Both the position numbers and the translations under genes were made by a program. The notes below the pieces were generated by a model. That model was not told the DNA's origin, made no database searches, and saw only the letters and a program-made list of their open reading frames with translations. Shown piece by piece: positions 26,673 to 36,487 of a stretch of DNA of 64,000 nucleotides (position 1 is its first letter; each line of letters begins with the position of its first letter). The stretch lies in assembly GCA_963717455.1 (NCBI GenBank), contig OY970336.1, forward strand, positions 1,860,001 to 1,924,000. The letters are read 5' to 3'. The stretch is from Bog-473 sp963717455 (GTDB lineage: Bacteria; Actinomycetota; Acidimicrobiia; Acidimicrobiales; RAAP-2).

Positions 26673-28045
26673 CAAGCGTTGGCAGGACGAGGGTGAACGA
26701 GGATTCAGCAATCGCGATCGACGATGACGGCCTCGACGCGCCAACCGACGCTGCCGAGACGCTCGCGCCGATTGCGCACGTCGCGTTGCCGCCCGGCGTG
26801 TCGCAGGTCGACTTCGACGCCGCGCTCGCCGTCGGACGCGAAAAGGGACAGCTCACACAAGACGAGTTGATCGAAGCGCTGCACACGGTCGAGCTGACAC
26901 CGGAGGTGCTTACGACGCTCCTGACGCGTGTCAACGCGGAGGGCGTCGTGCTCGTCGAGGAAGAAGAGGAGGAGCTGACGGTCGAAGTCGTCACACCGGC
27001 CAAGTCGCTCCGGGCCGGGAACAGGTCGAACGGCACCAAGACAGAGGTGCGCCGCGAGACCAACGGCAAGCGTGCGGCCTCGGCCGAGTCGGGGGGCAGC
27101 GCCGAGGACCCGGTGCACACCTATCTCAAGGAGATCGGCCGTGTCCCGCTGCTCAACGCAGAGCTCGAGGTAGAGATCGCCCAGACGATTGAGGAGGGCA
27201 ACGCGGCGGCCGCCAAACTGGCGGCCCACGACCTCGCCGTGAAGGGGGAGGGGCCCGCAGAGGACCTGCTCGATGCCGGGGAGTCGGCCCGGTGCCGGCG
27301 CCTCAAGCGGAACGGCCTGAGGGCGAAGGACGAGCTCATTGAGGCGAACCTGCGACTTGTGGTCTCGATCGCCAAGCGCTACCGCAACCGCGGGCTGGCC
27401 TTCCTCGACTTGATCCAGGAAGGCAACCTCGGGCTCATGCGGGCGGTCGACAAATTTGACCACACGAAGGGGTTCAAGTTCTCCACCTACGCGACGTGGT
27501 GGATCCGTCAGGCCATCACGAGGGCCATCGCCGACCAGGCGCGCACCATCCGGATCCCTGTGCACATGGTCGAGACGATCAACAAGGTTGTGTGGGCACA
27601 ACGCCAGCTGCTCCAAGAATTGGGACGTGAGCCGACCATCGAAGAAGTGGCGCACCGTGTCGAGCTCCCGATCGAACGCGTGCGCGAGATCCTGCGCATC
27701 AACCAGGACACGGTCTCGCTCGAGCAGCCCGTTGGTGACGAGGACGACTTCAACCTGTCCGACCTGATTGAGGACAGGGGAGCGGTCGTTCCCGACGACG
27801 CGGCGACGCGCTCGCTTCTCGACGCCGCCGTACGCGAGGCGCTCGGACACCTCTCTGAACGCGAGCAGGACGTGGTGCGGCTGAGGTTCGGTCTGGACGA
27901 CGGCAAGATCCGTACGCTCGAAGAAGTGGGCCGGGAGTTCGGGGTCACCCGTGAGCGGGTGCGACAGATTGAGTCGAAGACCTTGGCGAAGCTGCGGCGA
28001 CCCGATGCAGCGCACCTCCTGAGGGACTACCTCGAAGAGTCCTGA
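26669..28045 (+). CDS. rpoD: Primary sigma factor (RpoD/SigA)
   Basis: A 458-residue group 1 sigma-70 factor. Region 1.2 (DPVHTYLKEIGRVPLL), region 2 (LVVSIAKRYRNRGLAFLDLI and TYATWWIRQAITRAIADQ), region 3 and region 4.2 (TLEEVGREFGVTRERVRQIE) are complete. The acidic N-terminal part (residues 1-140, with VEEEEEELTVE) acts as region 1.1. GTG 26669, overlapping the dnaG stop, is my start; GTG 26693 is the alternative. Confidence 0.93.
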   Translation: MTSVGRTRVNEDSAIAIDDDGLDAPTDAAETLAPIAHVALPPGVSQVDFDAALAVGREKGQLTQDELIEALHTVELTPEVLTTLLTRVNAEGVVLVEEEEEELTVEVVTPAKSLRAGNRSNGTKTEVRRETNGKRAASAESGGSAEDPVHTYLKEIGRVPLLNAELEVEIAQTIEEGNAAAAKLAAHDLAVKGEGPAEDLLDAGESARCRRLKRNGLRAKDELIEANLRLVVSIAKRYRNRGLAFLDLIQEGNLGLMRAVDKFDHTKGFKFSTYATWWIRQAITRAIADQARTIRIPVHMVETINKVVWAQRQLLQELGREPTIEEVAHRVELPIERVREILRINQDTVSLEQPVGDEDDFNLSDLIEDRGAVVPDDAATRSLLDAAVREALGHLSEREQDVVRLRFGLDDGKIRTLEEVGREFGVTRERVRQIESKTLAKLRRPDAAHLLRDYLEES

Positions 28046-28125
28046 ACGCGTCCGCTCATCGGACGTACCCTCAACGGTGGCAGTGCCACCCGCTGGTATC
28101 GTTCGGGGGCTGTTTTCTCAACCCT

Positions 28126-28508
<383 letters not shown>

Positions 28509-28575
28509 TGTGGACGTTGCCGTAATTCCCCAGCAGGAAGTTCACGTAATTCCCCACCGGACTCCGGAATGCAAT

Positions 28576-28914
28576 TTAGTTGATGGCGGCTCCCTTCGAT
28601 CTGCGACGGGTGGCGAGGAGGCCGTTGAGCTGGCCCGCCAGATGGTCGGCCGAAGGCCGACCGAGCTCGGCAGCGATGACGACGGCTTGGTCGCCGCGGC
28701 GTAGGCGGACGAGCCAGATTCGCCCGGCCGGACGTTCCTCGTCGGGAGTGGGTTCATGGTCGACTTCGACGACGACGTGCACTCCGCTGCGCCCGCGTGC
28801 CGCGGGTCGGCACTCCGGCGAGCAGTAGAGGGCGGGTCGTCCCCGTCCGCTTCGAGGGGGAAGCGGGTGGTCACAACCAGGTGCGGCGCAAATGTTCGAG
28901 GGTTGCTCGGTCAT
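28576..28914 (-). CDS. Third gene of IS21-like element: small Cys-rich protein
   Basis: 112 residues. The N-terminus has four cysteines (CAAPGCDHPLP and LYCSPECRP) that could bind one zinc; basic residues around them (PRSGRGRPALY) suggest a nucleic-acid contact. The rest is a small mixed domain ending RRRSKGAAIN. It overlaps istB by four bases, so it is translated with the transposition genes. Classical IS21 elements have only istA and istB; I do not know this protein's role. Confidence 0.72.
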   Translation of the reverse strand: MTEQPSNICAAPGCDHPLPPRSGRGRPALYCSPECRPAARGRSGVHVVVEVDHEPTPDEERPAGRIWLVRLRRGDQAVVIAAELGRPSADHLAGQLNGLLATRRRSKGAAIN

Positions 28915-29669
28915 GATCCCTTCTCCTTGCTCGGCAAAGCGGGCCGCTTGTTGGGCCGATAGGACTTCCCTTCCATGTGGATGTGATGGGCCACGTTGAC
29001 GACCCGGTCGAGGATCGACTCGGCCACCACGGGATTGGGGAAGAGCGAGTACCAGTCAGAGGCCGATCGGTTGGCCGTGATGATGAGGCTCTTTCCCATC
29101 CGCTCGGTGACCAGCTCATAGAGGTCGTCGGCTTGGGTGACGGTGAACTCGCGCATGGCGAAGTCGTCGAGGATGAGGACCGAGGGCCTGGCCCAAGCGT
29201 GCAACCTGGTCTCCCAGCTGCGATCGGCGTGCCCGCCGGCCAGGTCGGCCAGAAGACGCGACGTCTTGGTGAATGCGCAGCTGTAGCCCCGTCGGCATGC
29301 TTGGTGACCGAGCGCCTGGGCGATCATGGTCTTGCCGACACCGACGGGGCCGTGGAGGATGACCGACTCGCCGGCCTCCATGAAGCGGAGTGTGGCCAGG
29401 TCACGGATATGGGCGGCGGGGATCTTGGGGTTGTAGTTGAAGTCGTAGTCCTCGATGGCGCAGACCTGCTCGAAGCGGGCGGCACGCACCCGCCGCGTGA
29501 TGCCGGCCGCCTGACGCCGGGAGAGCTCGTCCTCGCAAAGTGCCTGGAGGAACTCGACGTGGCCGAGATCACCCGCTCGGGCCTGGGTGAGCCGGGCCTC
29601 GAAGGTCTCGAGCATCCCCGAAAGCCGCAGCGCCCGGAGCGTCGTCTCCAGCTGATGGGTTCTCGTCAT
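28911..29669 (-). CDS. istB: IS21 helper ATPase IstB
   Basis: A 252-residue AAA+ ATPase of the DnaC/IstB family. Walker A is HGPVGVGKTMIAQALG and Walker B VLILDDFAM, followed by LIITANRSASDWYSLF. IstB assembles on target DNA and activates the IstA transposase. It overlaps istA by four bases and the third gene by four bases, one tightly coupled operon. Confidence 0.93.
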   Translation of the reverse strand: MTRTHQLETTLRALRLSGMLETFEARLTQARAGDLGHVEFLQALCEDELSRRQAAGITRRVRAARFEQVCAIEDYDFNYNPKIPAAHIRDLATLRFMEAGESVILHGPVGVGKTMIAQALGHQACRRGYSCAFTKTSRLLADLAGGHADRSWETRLHAWARPSVLILDDFAMREFTVTQADDLYELVTERMGKSLIITANRSASDWYSLFPNPVVAESILDRVVNVAHHIHMEGKSYRPNKRPALPSKEKGS

Positions 29670-31234
29670 CCCGCGGCCTCGGCGTCGCCCAGATGTGCGA
29701 ACAGGGTGTCGGCACCATGGAGATGGGCCGGGGCCAGCGGTGCCTCCGCAACGTCGATCCCCTCCGCCTCGGTGCCCGCCGCCAGGATTCCCTTGATGGT
29801 GCGATAGCCAGGATCACCGACGTCTATGGCCCGGTGGCACGCCATGTCGAGTCGCACATCACCGTGGCGCTCGGCCAGACCGATGACGCCTTGGGCCGCA
29901 CGCAGGCGGTGCAGCGCCCCGTCCTCGAGCAACCCGAGCACCACCTCGAGCACCGAGGGGCCCAGTTCACCGGCTCGCCGTCGGCACCAGGTGGGCGTGC
30001 GCATGAAGAAGGCCACCTTGTGCGGCGGGTAGTCCGCCCAGTCGGTCTGGCGTCCCCGTTCGATCCGGGCCCACGTCTTGATCACCGCGCCATCGGAGAA
30101 GACTTCGACGGTTCGTTCGCCGGCGCGGGCGTCGACCTGGCGGCCGATGAAGCGCCAGGGCACCGAATACAGCGCCTTGCCCACCTTGATGTAGCAGTCC
30201 GGTCCGACTTTCGGACGCGACCATGCTGCCAGCTCGAATGTCGTGTGCGGCAAGGTGATCAGCGTCGGTGCCTCGACCGCTTCGAAGATGGACAGCGGGG
30301 AGGCACCCTCGAGCGATCGATGAGCGCGTCGGCCGGCCACGTCTGTGCACCAGCTCAGCGCTCCAGCCTGCATGTGGGGGAGATCGATCCACTCGCGGCC
30401 GGCGAAATACGAGTCGCGGACGTAGGGCATCGGCCGCTCCACCCGAGGCTTGTCTTTGGGCTTGGCTGCCCGGGCCGGATCGATCAGGCATTTGTAGTGC
30501 TCGGCCAGCTCTCCATAGGCGTGGTTGAGCTTGGGGTCATAGATGTCGGGTTTGATGACGCCGGTCTTCAGGTTGTCGGGCACCAGGCGCCGCGGCACGC
30601 CGCCGAAGTACTCGAACGCATCGCGGTGCGCCGCCACCCAGGCGCTCTGGTCCATGCGAAAGGTCGGACGGACGAACATGTGCCGGCTCATGGCCAGCAC
30701 CATGACGAAGGCCCACACCCTCCTCCAGTGCTGCAGAGTCGGGTCGAACCACCGGCCCAGGTAGCCGTAATCGATCTGGGCCTCTTCGCCGGCCGCGACG
30801 TCGGGGCGCAGCACCGTCACCTTGTTCTCCAGCGCCTCGTCGGGGAACTCGAGCCAGACGTAGCGCCGGAAGCTCGAGATGCCGACGTCGAGGCCCTGCT
30901 CGTCACGCAGGCGCTGGTGCACGGTTGTGGCCTTGTTCGTCTTGAGCATCTCGGCAATGCGCTCCCTGTGCGCGTCGATCACCCCATGGGTGCGGCTGCG
31001 GGCCCGCGGGTCGGTCAGCTCTGGGAACCAGTCCCGGACCAGCGCGGCCCACTGGTCCCGAGACAGCGGCGGACCCCCCGGGGCCAACCCGGACGCCTCG
31101 GCCGGTGCCACGTACTTGCGGATGGTCTTTCGGTCCGTCCCCAGGCTCTGCGCCACCACCGCGATGGGTCGGCCGGCATGCCAGTGGATGAGGATCTCCA
31201 CGATGTCGATCACGTCAAACGTTCTCCTTGCCAT
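29666..31234 (-). CDS. istA: IS21 transposase IstA
   Basis: A 522-residue DDE transposase. An N-terminal helix-turn-helix (VVAQSLGTDRKTIRKYV) is followed by the RNase-H core with the expected acids: EEAQIDYGYLG, RLVPDNLKTGV and KPRVERPMPYVRDSYF, then a C-terminal domain. The frame is intact, so the element may still be active. Confidence 0.93.
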   Translation of the reverse strand: MARRTFDVIDIVEILIHWHAGRPIAVVAQSLGTDRKTIRKYVAPAEASGLAPGGPPLSRDQWAALVRDWFPELTDPRARSRTHGVIDAHRERIAEMLKTNKATTVHQRLRDEQGLDVGISSFRRYVWLEFPDEALENKVTVLRPDVAAGEEAQIDYGYLGRWFDPTLQHWRRVWAFVMVLAMSRHMFVRPTFRMDQSAWVAAHRDAFEYFGGVPRRLVPDNLKTGVIKPDIYDPKLNHAYGELAEHYKCLIDPARAAKPKDKPRVERPMPYVRDSYFAGREWIDLPHMQAGALSWCTDVAGRRAHRSLEGASPLSIFEAVEAPTLITLPHTTFELAAWSRPKVGPDCYIKVGKALYSVPWRFIGRQVDARAGERTVEVFSDGAVIKTWARIERGRQTDWADYPPHKVAFFMRTPTWCRRRAGELGPSVLEVVLGLLEDGALHRLRAAQGVIGLAERHGDVRLDMACHRAIDVGDPGYRTIKGILAAGTEAEGIDVAEAPLAPAHLHGADTLFAHLGDAEAAG

Positions 31235-31392
31235 GTGCTCCTCGCTCGCCTGGGGGACGAACGAAGCGGTTAGTTGGTCAAGGAGCCCGGTGGGGGGATC
31301 CCCACCCTGAAGTGGGGAATTACGTGAACGTCGAGGTGGGGAATTACTTGAACGCCCTACCCATCTGGTGGGGAATTACTTGAACGCCGACA

Positions 31393-32294
31393 CAGCTGAG
31401 CGCGGCTCGCCGGCGTGCGGTCTCCCAGATGACCCAGAAGTTGCTCGGGCGCAACCGCTCGCCCGTGGCGCCGGTGAACAGGGGAGCGTCGCTCTCGGAG
31501 CCGACGAACCGGCGCAGATGGTCCTCCAGTGCCGGCAGGACCGAGCTCGGCAGGTAGACCTTGCGTGGGTCGCCGTTCTTGGTCGGCCCGAGGTCGAGCG
31601 AACCGTCGTGGAACTCGTGAAGTGTCCGCTCCACCCGCACCGTCCCGGCCACGAGGTCGACGTCCCGCCGCTCGAGCCCCAGGACCTCTCCCCGGCGCAG
31701 TGTCCCCCAGGCGGCCACGATGACGGCGGCCCGGTACTGCTCGGGCATGGCCTGGGTGAGTGCAGCCACCTGGTTGACATCGGGGATGCGTCGTTCGGTC
31801 ACCCGGTCGGTGCCGCCGCCCTTGACCCGACAGGGGTTCTTGAGGATCAGGTCGTCGGTGATGGCGGTGTTGAAGATGGCCTTGAGCAGGCGGTAGGCAG
31901 AGCGGGCGACGCCGGGCGTGTCGGCAGCCAGGTCGGCGTACCAGGCCCGCACGTGGACCGGCGTGATCTTCGCCAGCTCCTGGCGGCCGAAGTGGGGGAC
32001 CAGGCGGTTGCTGATGAGCCAGCCGTAGTACTCCTTGGTGCGGGCCCGGATATCGGTGCGCTGGGCCAGCCACAGCTCGGCGTAACTGGCGAAGGTGATG
32101 CGGCCGAGCTCGGGGTCGACCCAGTCTCCGCGGTGGATGTCGGTAGAGATCGAGTCGAGAAATGCGTTGGCATCCGCCCTAGTGTTGAAGGTCGTCGGGG
32201 CTACATGACGACGACCTTCGTGCCAATAGGCAGCCTGGTAGTGACCGCTCGCAAAGCGTCGCACGTGGCCAAAGTGCCTGCGTCGTCCTGTCAC
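31393..32294 (-). pseudogene. Tyrosine integrase, N-terminal part (split by IS21-like element)
   Basis: Starts GTG 32294. About 300 residues: an arm-binding region (GHYQAAYWHEGRRHV), the SAM-like core-binding domain (ARTKEYYGWLISNRLVPHFG) and the start of the catalytic domain with the first active-site Arg (WGTLRRGEVLGL) and Lys (TKNGDPRKV). It stops matching at RRRAALS where the IS is inserted. The remaining catalytic residues are at 28137-28508. Family: actinobacterial element integrases. Confidence 0.9.
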
Positions 32295-32393
32295 TGATCC
32301 ATCTCCCCGAAGTCACAATGCACCATCTGAGAGGCGAACGCCGACGGAGCCATTGTGGTCAAGCAACTCCAGGCCACCTTGCTTGCGGTGAGG

Positions 32394-32645
32394 CTACCGG
32401 CCGGCTGTGCGGCGACAGAGGGGGGAGCGGACCGCCTCCACCCGCTGCTCATCGAGCCAGTCGTTGAGGACAGCAGGGTCGAAGCGAACGAACCGCCCCA
32501 CCTTGAGGAACGGGATCCTGCGCTCAGCCACGAGCCGACGAACATGGCGGGGCGTGACACGAAGGACCGTGGCGACCTCGTCCGTGTCGAGCAACGGTGC
32601 TCGGTGCACCGGAAGCGCGGGCGTTCTCGAGTCAGCGGTGCTCAT
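32394..32645 (-). CDS. Excisionase-like MerR/HTH_17 DNA-binding protein
   Basis: An 83-residue protein with the helix-turn-helix LLDTDEVATVLRVTPRHVRRLVAERRIPFLKVGRFVRFDP, the pattern of Xis/HTH_17 proteins. I start at ATG 32645 because GGAGAG lies six bases upstream. It precedes the integrase on the same strand, the usual xis-int order of actinobacterial integrative elements, and would steer excision. Confidence 0.84.
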   Translation of the reverse strand: MSTADSRTPALPVHRAPLLDTDEVATVLRVTPRHVRRLVAERRIPFLKVGRFVRFDPAVLNDWLDEQRVEAVRSPLCRRTAGR

Positions 32646-33135
32646 GATCTCTCCAATCTGACGAAACTTGATCCCCAATTACTTAGAGCCGCTGAACGAG
32701 CCCATTTCGGACAACATCCAGGTCAGAGCGGTGACGTTATGAGGCAGAGGACAGTTCCAATCACGCGACCCACGATTGTCAACGACACCCGAGACCGAGT
32801 CGAGAAACCAAACACGGTGAAAGACAGGGTGAGACAGCGCCCAGGACGCCAAGACGACGATCAGCCCGGAAGAACAGGGTGAGACAACGAGGGACAGAGT
32901 GAGACAACGAGGGACAGAAAAGGAACACGGAGAGGAGCTTCAGAAACCGCAGATCAGCGAAGATCCGATCGAGATCCGACATGAGATCCGACCCCAGTTG
33001 TGACAATTCTTCTTTACTGAATCAAGCCGCAGGGCCGTCGGCGGCGGCTCCGCCGCCGCCTCGGCCGGCAGGTGAACCGGGTTACCCCTGAAACCTGGTT
33101 TGGGAGTCTGTGATGAGTTCCTCTATCCAGTCAAG
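32646..33135. other. Non-coding region upstream of xis
   Basis: 490 bases without a convincing gene. It holds the direct repeats at 32824-32913 and a GC-rich hairpin at 33040-33057 (GGCGGCGG-CT-CCGCCGCC). The hairpin may separate the xis-int unit from the cargo genes. Frames in this stretch lack normal codon bias. Confidence 0.6.
32824..32913 (+). repeat. 20-base direct repeats near xis
   Basis: ACAGGGTGAGACAACGAGGG (32874-32893) is followed directly by ACAGAGTGAGACAACGAGGG (32894-32913). A third, diverged copy starts at 32824 (ACAGGGTGAGACAGCGCCC). Such repeats could be arm-type or Xis binding sites of the element, or relics of iterons; no replication gene is nearby. Confidence 0.75.
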
Positions 33136-34032
33136 TCAAACAGGCGCCTCGATTTCGTCATAAATTCGGACGGCAGCCAGCAGACCGGCGGGATTTCGCT
33201 CATAGACGGCAATTCCGGCTTGAGGTATCAAGTCGTGGCTACCCCATCGAACACAGTTGAATTCCAAGGCACAACGCACGCCGTCGTCGGTCACGATGCA
33301 CTGCTCCAGCGTCAGCCCGCCACCCGCTTTGAAACACTCGGCGAAATAAGAACGCAGCTCACTCGAGCCATGATGTAAGGAGTGCGGACCGATTGATTCG
33401 CGGAAGTACGCATCTGGGGCGAACGCGCTCACGATCGAGTCGAGGTCTCCGGCGCTGAGCGCGACCAGGTATCGGTCGACAACGCCACTCAGCTTGATAT
33501 TTGTTGGCTTAAGCAAGGGGCGCCTGATGTGACGCTGCCCGTCGACCGGCCATTGACTGCAATAGGTGCGGAACACCACTGACAGTTCGTTTGAGGACTC
33601 TGCAACGACGGCTATCGGCCAATCCACCGGCTGCCCGTTGTAGTCGTCCAGGTGCGCTTGTAGTTCGACTACGGCCCGCCCACCAACCTTGGTAGAGGCG
33701 AAGGTTTCGATGCGGACGTGGCGCTCAGCCCACAAGATTTGGTTGTTGCGGACAAACCGTCGAAGCTGTCGATGACCGCGCACCTCCCCCTCCCGTGGGT
33801 CATAAATCACGACTTGCCCGGGCCATATTTCTTCCAGTTCGTGAGTGCGCCCGGTCTCGAGAGCGTTGAAGTATTGATGTACGGGATCAGCAAGACCGAC
33901 GGAACGTGTCTGGCCACGGGCCAGTTCAACGGCGCTAACGAAATCTGGAAACCATGGCACTTTGCGCTCCCACGATCCCTTCTCTTCGACCAGCGGATGA
34001 GCCGGCCGGCGCCGAGTCCACCCTTCGACCAA
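33136..34032 (-). CDS. Protein with two NTF2/SnoaL-like domains
   Basis: Up to 298 residues. Two successive cone-shaped NTF2-like domains can be read: the first around PVHQYFNALETGRTHELEEIW, the second around VVDRYLVALSAGDLDSIVSAFAPDAYFRES. Such folds occur in ketosteroid isomerase-like enzymes and many small-molecule binding proteins. The first 45 residues are Arg/Trp-rich and unlike the family, so the true start is probably later, near the VGLADPV segment. Cargo of element 1; function unknown. Confidence 0.65.
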   Translation of the reverse strand: MVEGWTRRRPAHPLVEEKGSWERKVPWFPDFVSAVELARGQTRSVGLADPVHQYFNALETGRTHELEEIWPGQVVIYDPREGEVRGHRQLRRFVRNNQILWAERHVRIETFASTKVGGRAVVELQAHLDDYNGQPVDWPIAVVAESSNELSVVFRTYCSQWPVDGQRHIRRPLLKPTNIKLSGVVDRYLVALSAGDLDSIVSAFAPDAYFRESIGPHSLHHGSSELRSYFAECFKAGGGLTLEQCIVTDDGVRCALEFNCVRWGSHDLIPQAGIAVYERNPAGLLAAVRIYDEIEAPV

Positions 34033-34133
34033 ACGATAGGGCGCTCTTGGCGGCCGAGCTCTGTCAAGGAGCTAGGTTTCGCCTTGTCACTACCTCATAA
34101 GAGGCGAAAGAGCGCTGGTAAGGGGGAGATCTT

Positions 34134-35047
34134 ATGACCCTCGGCTACGACAAACCCCTGTACCTGTTGGCCTTCGATCACAGGGGGTCGTTCGAGAAGG
34201 GGCTATTCGGGACCAAGGAACCTGTCTCGGCCGAGGTGAAGGCCGGCATCGTCGACACTAAGGAGCTGATCTTCGACGCCCACCTCGAGGTTGTGAAGGA
34301 CGGTCGCTTGCCGGCATTGGCCGCGGGCGTGCTCGTGGATGAGGAGTTCGGGTCCTCGGTGGCACGCAAGGCCAAAGCAGAGGGGGCACCGCTCGCGATG
34401 CCTGTCGAGCGGTCGGGTCAAGACGAATTTCAGTTCGAGTACGGCGAGGATTATGCCGAACACATCGAGGCCTTCGACCCGACCTTCGCCAAGGTGCTCG
34501 TTCGTTACAACCCTGAGGGTGACGTCGAGCTGAACCAGCGGCAGGCCCAACGCCTGGCCCGGCTTTCGCGGTGGTTGCGCAAGCACGACCGCAAACTTCT
34601 CTTCGAGCTCCTGGTGCCCCCCACAACCGAGCAGCTCGACCGCTACGAAGACGCCGCGACCTACGACAAGGAGCTGCGGCCATATCTCCTCATTGAAGCG
34701 ATCCGTAGTCTGCAAACGGCAGACGTCGAGCCTGACGTGTGGAAGATCGAGGGCCTCGACAGAGCCGAAGACTGCAAGAGAGTTGTGACTCAGGCTCGCA
34801 ACGGAGGCCGTGACGGAGTGGTCTGCATTGCATCATCCTCGGCCGAGGCGCTGACGAGGTCAAGGTCCTCCATTGGCTAGAGGTGGCGGCGCCGGTAAAG
34901 GGCGTCGACGGCTTTGCCGTGGGGCGGACCATCTGGTACGACGAACTCCAGGGGTTCCTTGCGGGACAGGTCTCCCGGGAGGATGCAGTTCAGCGGATCG
35001 CCGGGAGGTATGCGGAGATGTACGACACCTACCTTGCCGCCACCTGA
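34134..35047 (+). pseudogene. IolC/DUF2090-like aldolase, frameshifted
   Basis: The first frame (34134 to about 34830) gives LAFDHRGSFEKGLFG, LVRYNPEGDVELNQRQ and LLFELLVPPT, matching the DUF2090 aldolase-like domain found alone or at the end of IolC. The match continues in another frame as LGRGADEVKVLHWLEVAAPV and GFAVGRTIWYDELQGFLAG to the stop at 35047. The cause is visible: TGCAT is tandemly duplicated at 34824-34833, and removing one copy restores an unbroken 303-codon reading. A young pseudogene. Confidence 0.88.
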
Positions 35048-35451
35048 GCGGAAGTTCCCGAACCCTATCCCGCCCCGCCCTATCCCGCCCCGCCCTATCC
35101 CGCCCCGATCCGGGACGTCCTCCCGGTAATCACAAGGGGTCCATAAGTCACGTGTCTGCCCGAGGTTCGCCTGTGGTCGGCCGACGCCAAGCGAACACCC
35201 GTCACAGCATGAGGTCCAGGACAGATCGAGCCATCGAACAAGTCCATCTCTCAACCCTCTAAACGCCTGAACGTTGGTTCCTCTGTGCCAGTAGTCGGTG
35301 CGTGGACGCCGCCCGTAGCACCACCCCATCACCTTCGAAGGATGCGCAGCTATGCCGGTGTCCTCGAGACCGAAGGCATAAGGGAACTTGATATATGGGG
35401 GTGGACAACTTCAATCGCTTGTCATCGACGTCACCGGCACTCCGGCTTGAC
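35048..35451. other. Non-coding stretch with short tandem repeats
   Basis: 404 bases between the aldolase pseudogene and the nitronate monooxygenase gene. Apart from the 15-base repeats at 35063-35107 I see no gene, RNA or clear promoter. Confidence 0.6.
35063..35107 (+). repeat. Three perfect 15-base tandem repeats
   Basis: CCCTATCCCGCCCCG occurs three times head to tail without a mismatch, directly after the pseudogene stop. It is a variable-number type repeat; no coding or regulatory role is apparent. Confidence 0.9.
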
Positions 35452-36408
35452 TCACAAATGCGAAACGAGCTCAGCCACGATCTGTGCCGCCGGTTGCAGC
35501 TGATTGGCCAGCGCAACGCTTTGTCCGGCCCACATTGAGAGAGCTTCGATGTCACCGGTGGTCCCCACCATCGGCGGTGCCGGCTCATAGCGGACGATTT
35601 CTTCGCCCGAAGCGAAATCCGCGAGGACATCGCCCACTCCTGGTCTTCTCTCGAGAGGTGGCCGGCCCGCTGCCTCCCACAACTCCGCCGTCGAGTTGCG
35701 CAGGGCACGGTGCGGCGAATCGGGCCAGTCGACGTCGTATAGGTCGGGATACCACTCGGCATCCGTTTCGACCGCGTCCATCAAGCGGATGCGGTACTCC
35801 TCGTGGATCGGCATCTCCTGGGCCAGCAGAAACCGGGTACCCACCCACGCCGCCTGAGCCCCCAGGGCGAGAACGGCAGCCACGCCGCGAGCGTCTCCGA
35901 TCCCGCCGGCGGCGACCACCGGCACCGGCGCCACCGCGTCCACGACTGCGGGCACCAAGGGGAGCGTCGCAATCCGACCGCCCACGTGCCCCCCAGCCTC
36001 CCAACCTTGCGCCACAATGATGTCAACTCCGCATGCGACTGCCCGCCGCGCCTCTTCGGCACTTCCGACCGTACACAGAACAAGTCCCTTGGCGTCGTGG
36101 ACCGGCTCCACGTAGCTGGCCGGATCTCCAAGAAACAGCGACACGATCCGCAAACCGGTCTCGAGAGCCTCGTCGAGGCGACGGTGCTGATCGGAGGTGA
36201 GAACCAGGTTGCCGCAAAAGGGACGATCGGTGAGCGCCGCTGTGTCGCGAACCACGTCCCCGGCAGGGGAGGACCACGTCAGCGTTACCATGCCGAGCCC
36301 ACCAGCATTCGAGACCGCCGCAGCCAGTTCGGGCACTGCCACCATGGCGGCCAGGACGATCGGTTGTTCAATCCCGAGCAGTTCGCACACCGGCGTTCGC
36401 ATCAGCAC
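35452..36408 (-). CDS. Nitronate monooxygenase family flavoprotein
   Basis: A 318-residue TIM-barrel FMN protein of the nitronate monooxygenase / enoyl reductase II family: QPIVLAAMVAVPELAAAVSNAGGLGM at the N-terminus, then IIVAQGWEAGGHVGG and VVAAGGIGDARGVAAVLALGA, the FMN phosphate site. It oxidises nitronates to carbonyl compounds and nitrite, or reduces enoyl groups. AAAGGG precedes the GTG start at 36408; ATG 36402 is an alternative. Confidence 0.88.
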   Translation of the reverse strand: MLMRTPVCELLGIEQPIVLAAMVAVPELAAAVSNAGGLGMVTLTWSSPAGDVVRDTAALTDRPFCGNLVLTSDQHRRLDEALETGLRIVSLFLGDPASYVEPVHDAKGLVLCTVGSAEEARRAVACGVDIIVAQGWEAGGHVGGRIATLPLVPAVVDAVAPVPVVAAGGIGDARGVAAVLALGAQAAWVGTRFLLAQEMPIHEEYRIRLMDAVETDAEWYPDLYDVDWPDSPHRALRNSTAELWEAAGRPPLERRPGVGDVLADFASGEEIVRYEPAPPMVGTTGDIEALSMWAGQSVALANQLQPAAQIVAELVSHL

Positions 36409-36487
36409 TACGCACCCTTTCGCTCGGGTTCACAGCAAGACAACCAGGGTCGATCGAACTCCCTCGCTCGCGCCGGCCCGTTTCAAG

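Larger units (their letters stand above)
28509..31392 (-). mobile_element. IS21-family element 1 (2,884 bp)
   Basis: The ends are TGTGGACGTTGCCGTAATTC at the left and the complement of TGTCGGCGTTCAAGTAATTC at the right, in the TG...CA style of IS21. Motif GGGGAATTACNTGAAC recurs twice at the left and three times at the right end, the multiple terminal repeats typical of IS21. The target duplication is CAGCT (28504-28508 and 31393-31397). It carries istA, istB and a third small gene, all on the minus strand, and disrupts the integrase of element 1. Confidence 0.92.

Noticed and set aside
28049..28065. Terminator after the sigma factor gene (CGTCCG-CTCAT-CGGACG)
   Set aside because: Six-base stem with no U-run; too weak to annotate.
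32824..32913. Plasmid origin (iterons)
   Set aside because: No replication initiator or partition gene nearby; the position next to xis fits recombination sites better.
32779..33006. Minus-strand frame over the direct repeats
   Set aside because: Low-complexity translation created by the repeats; no ribosome-binding site.
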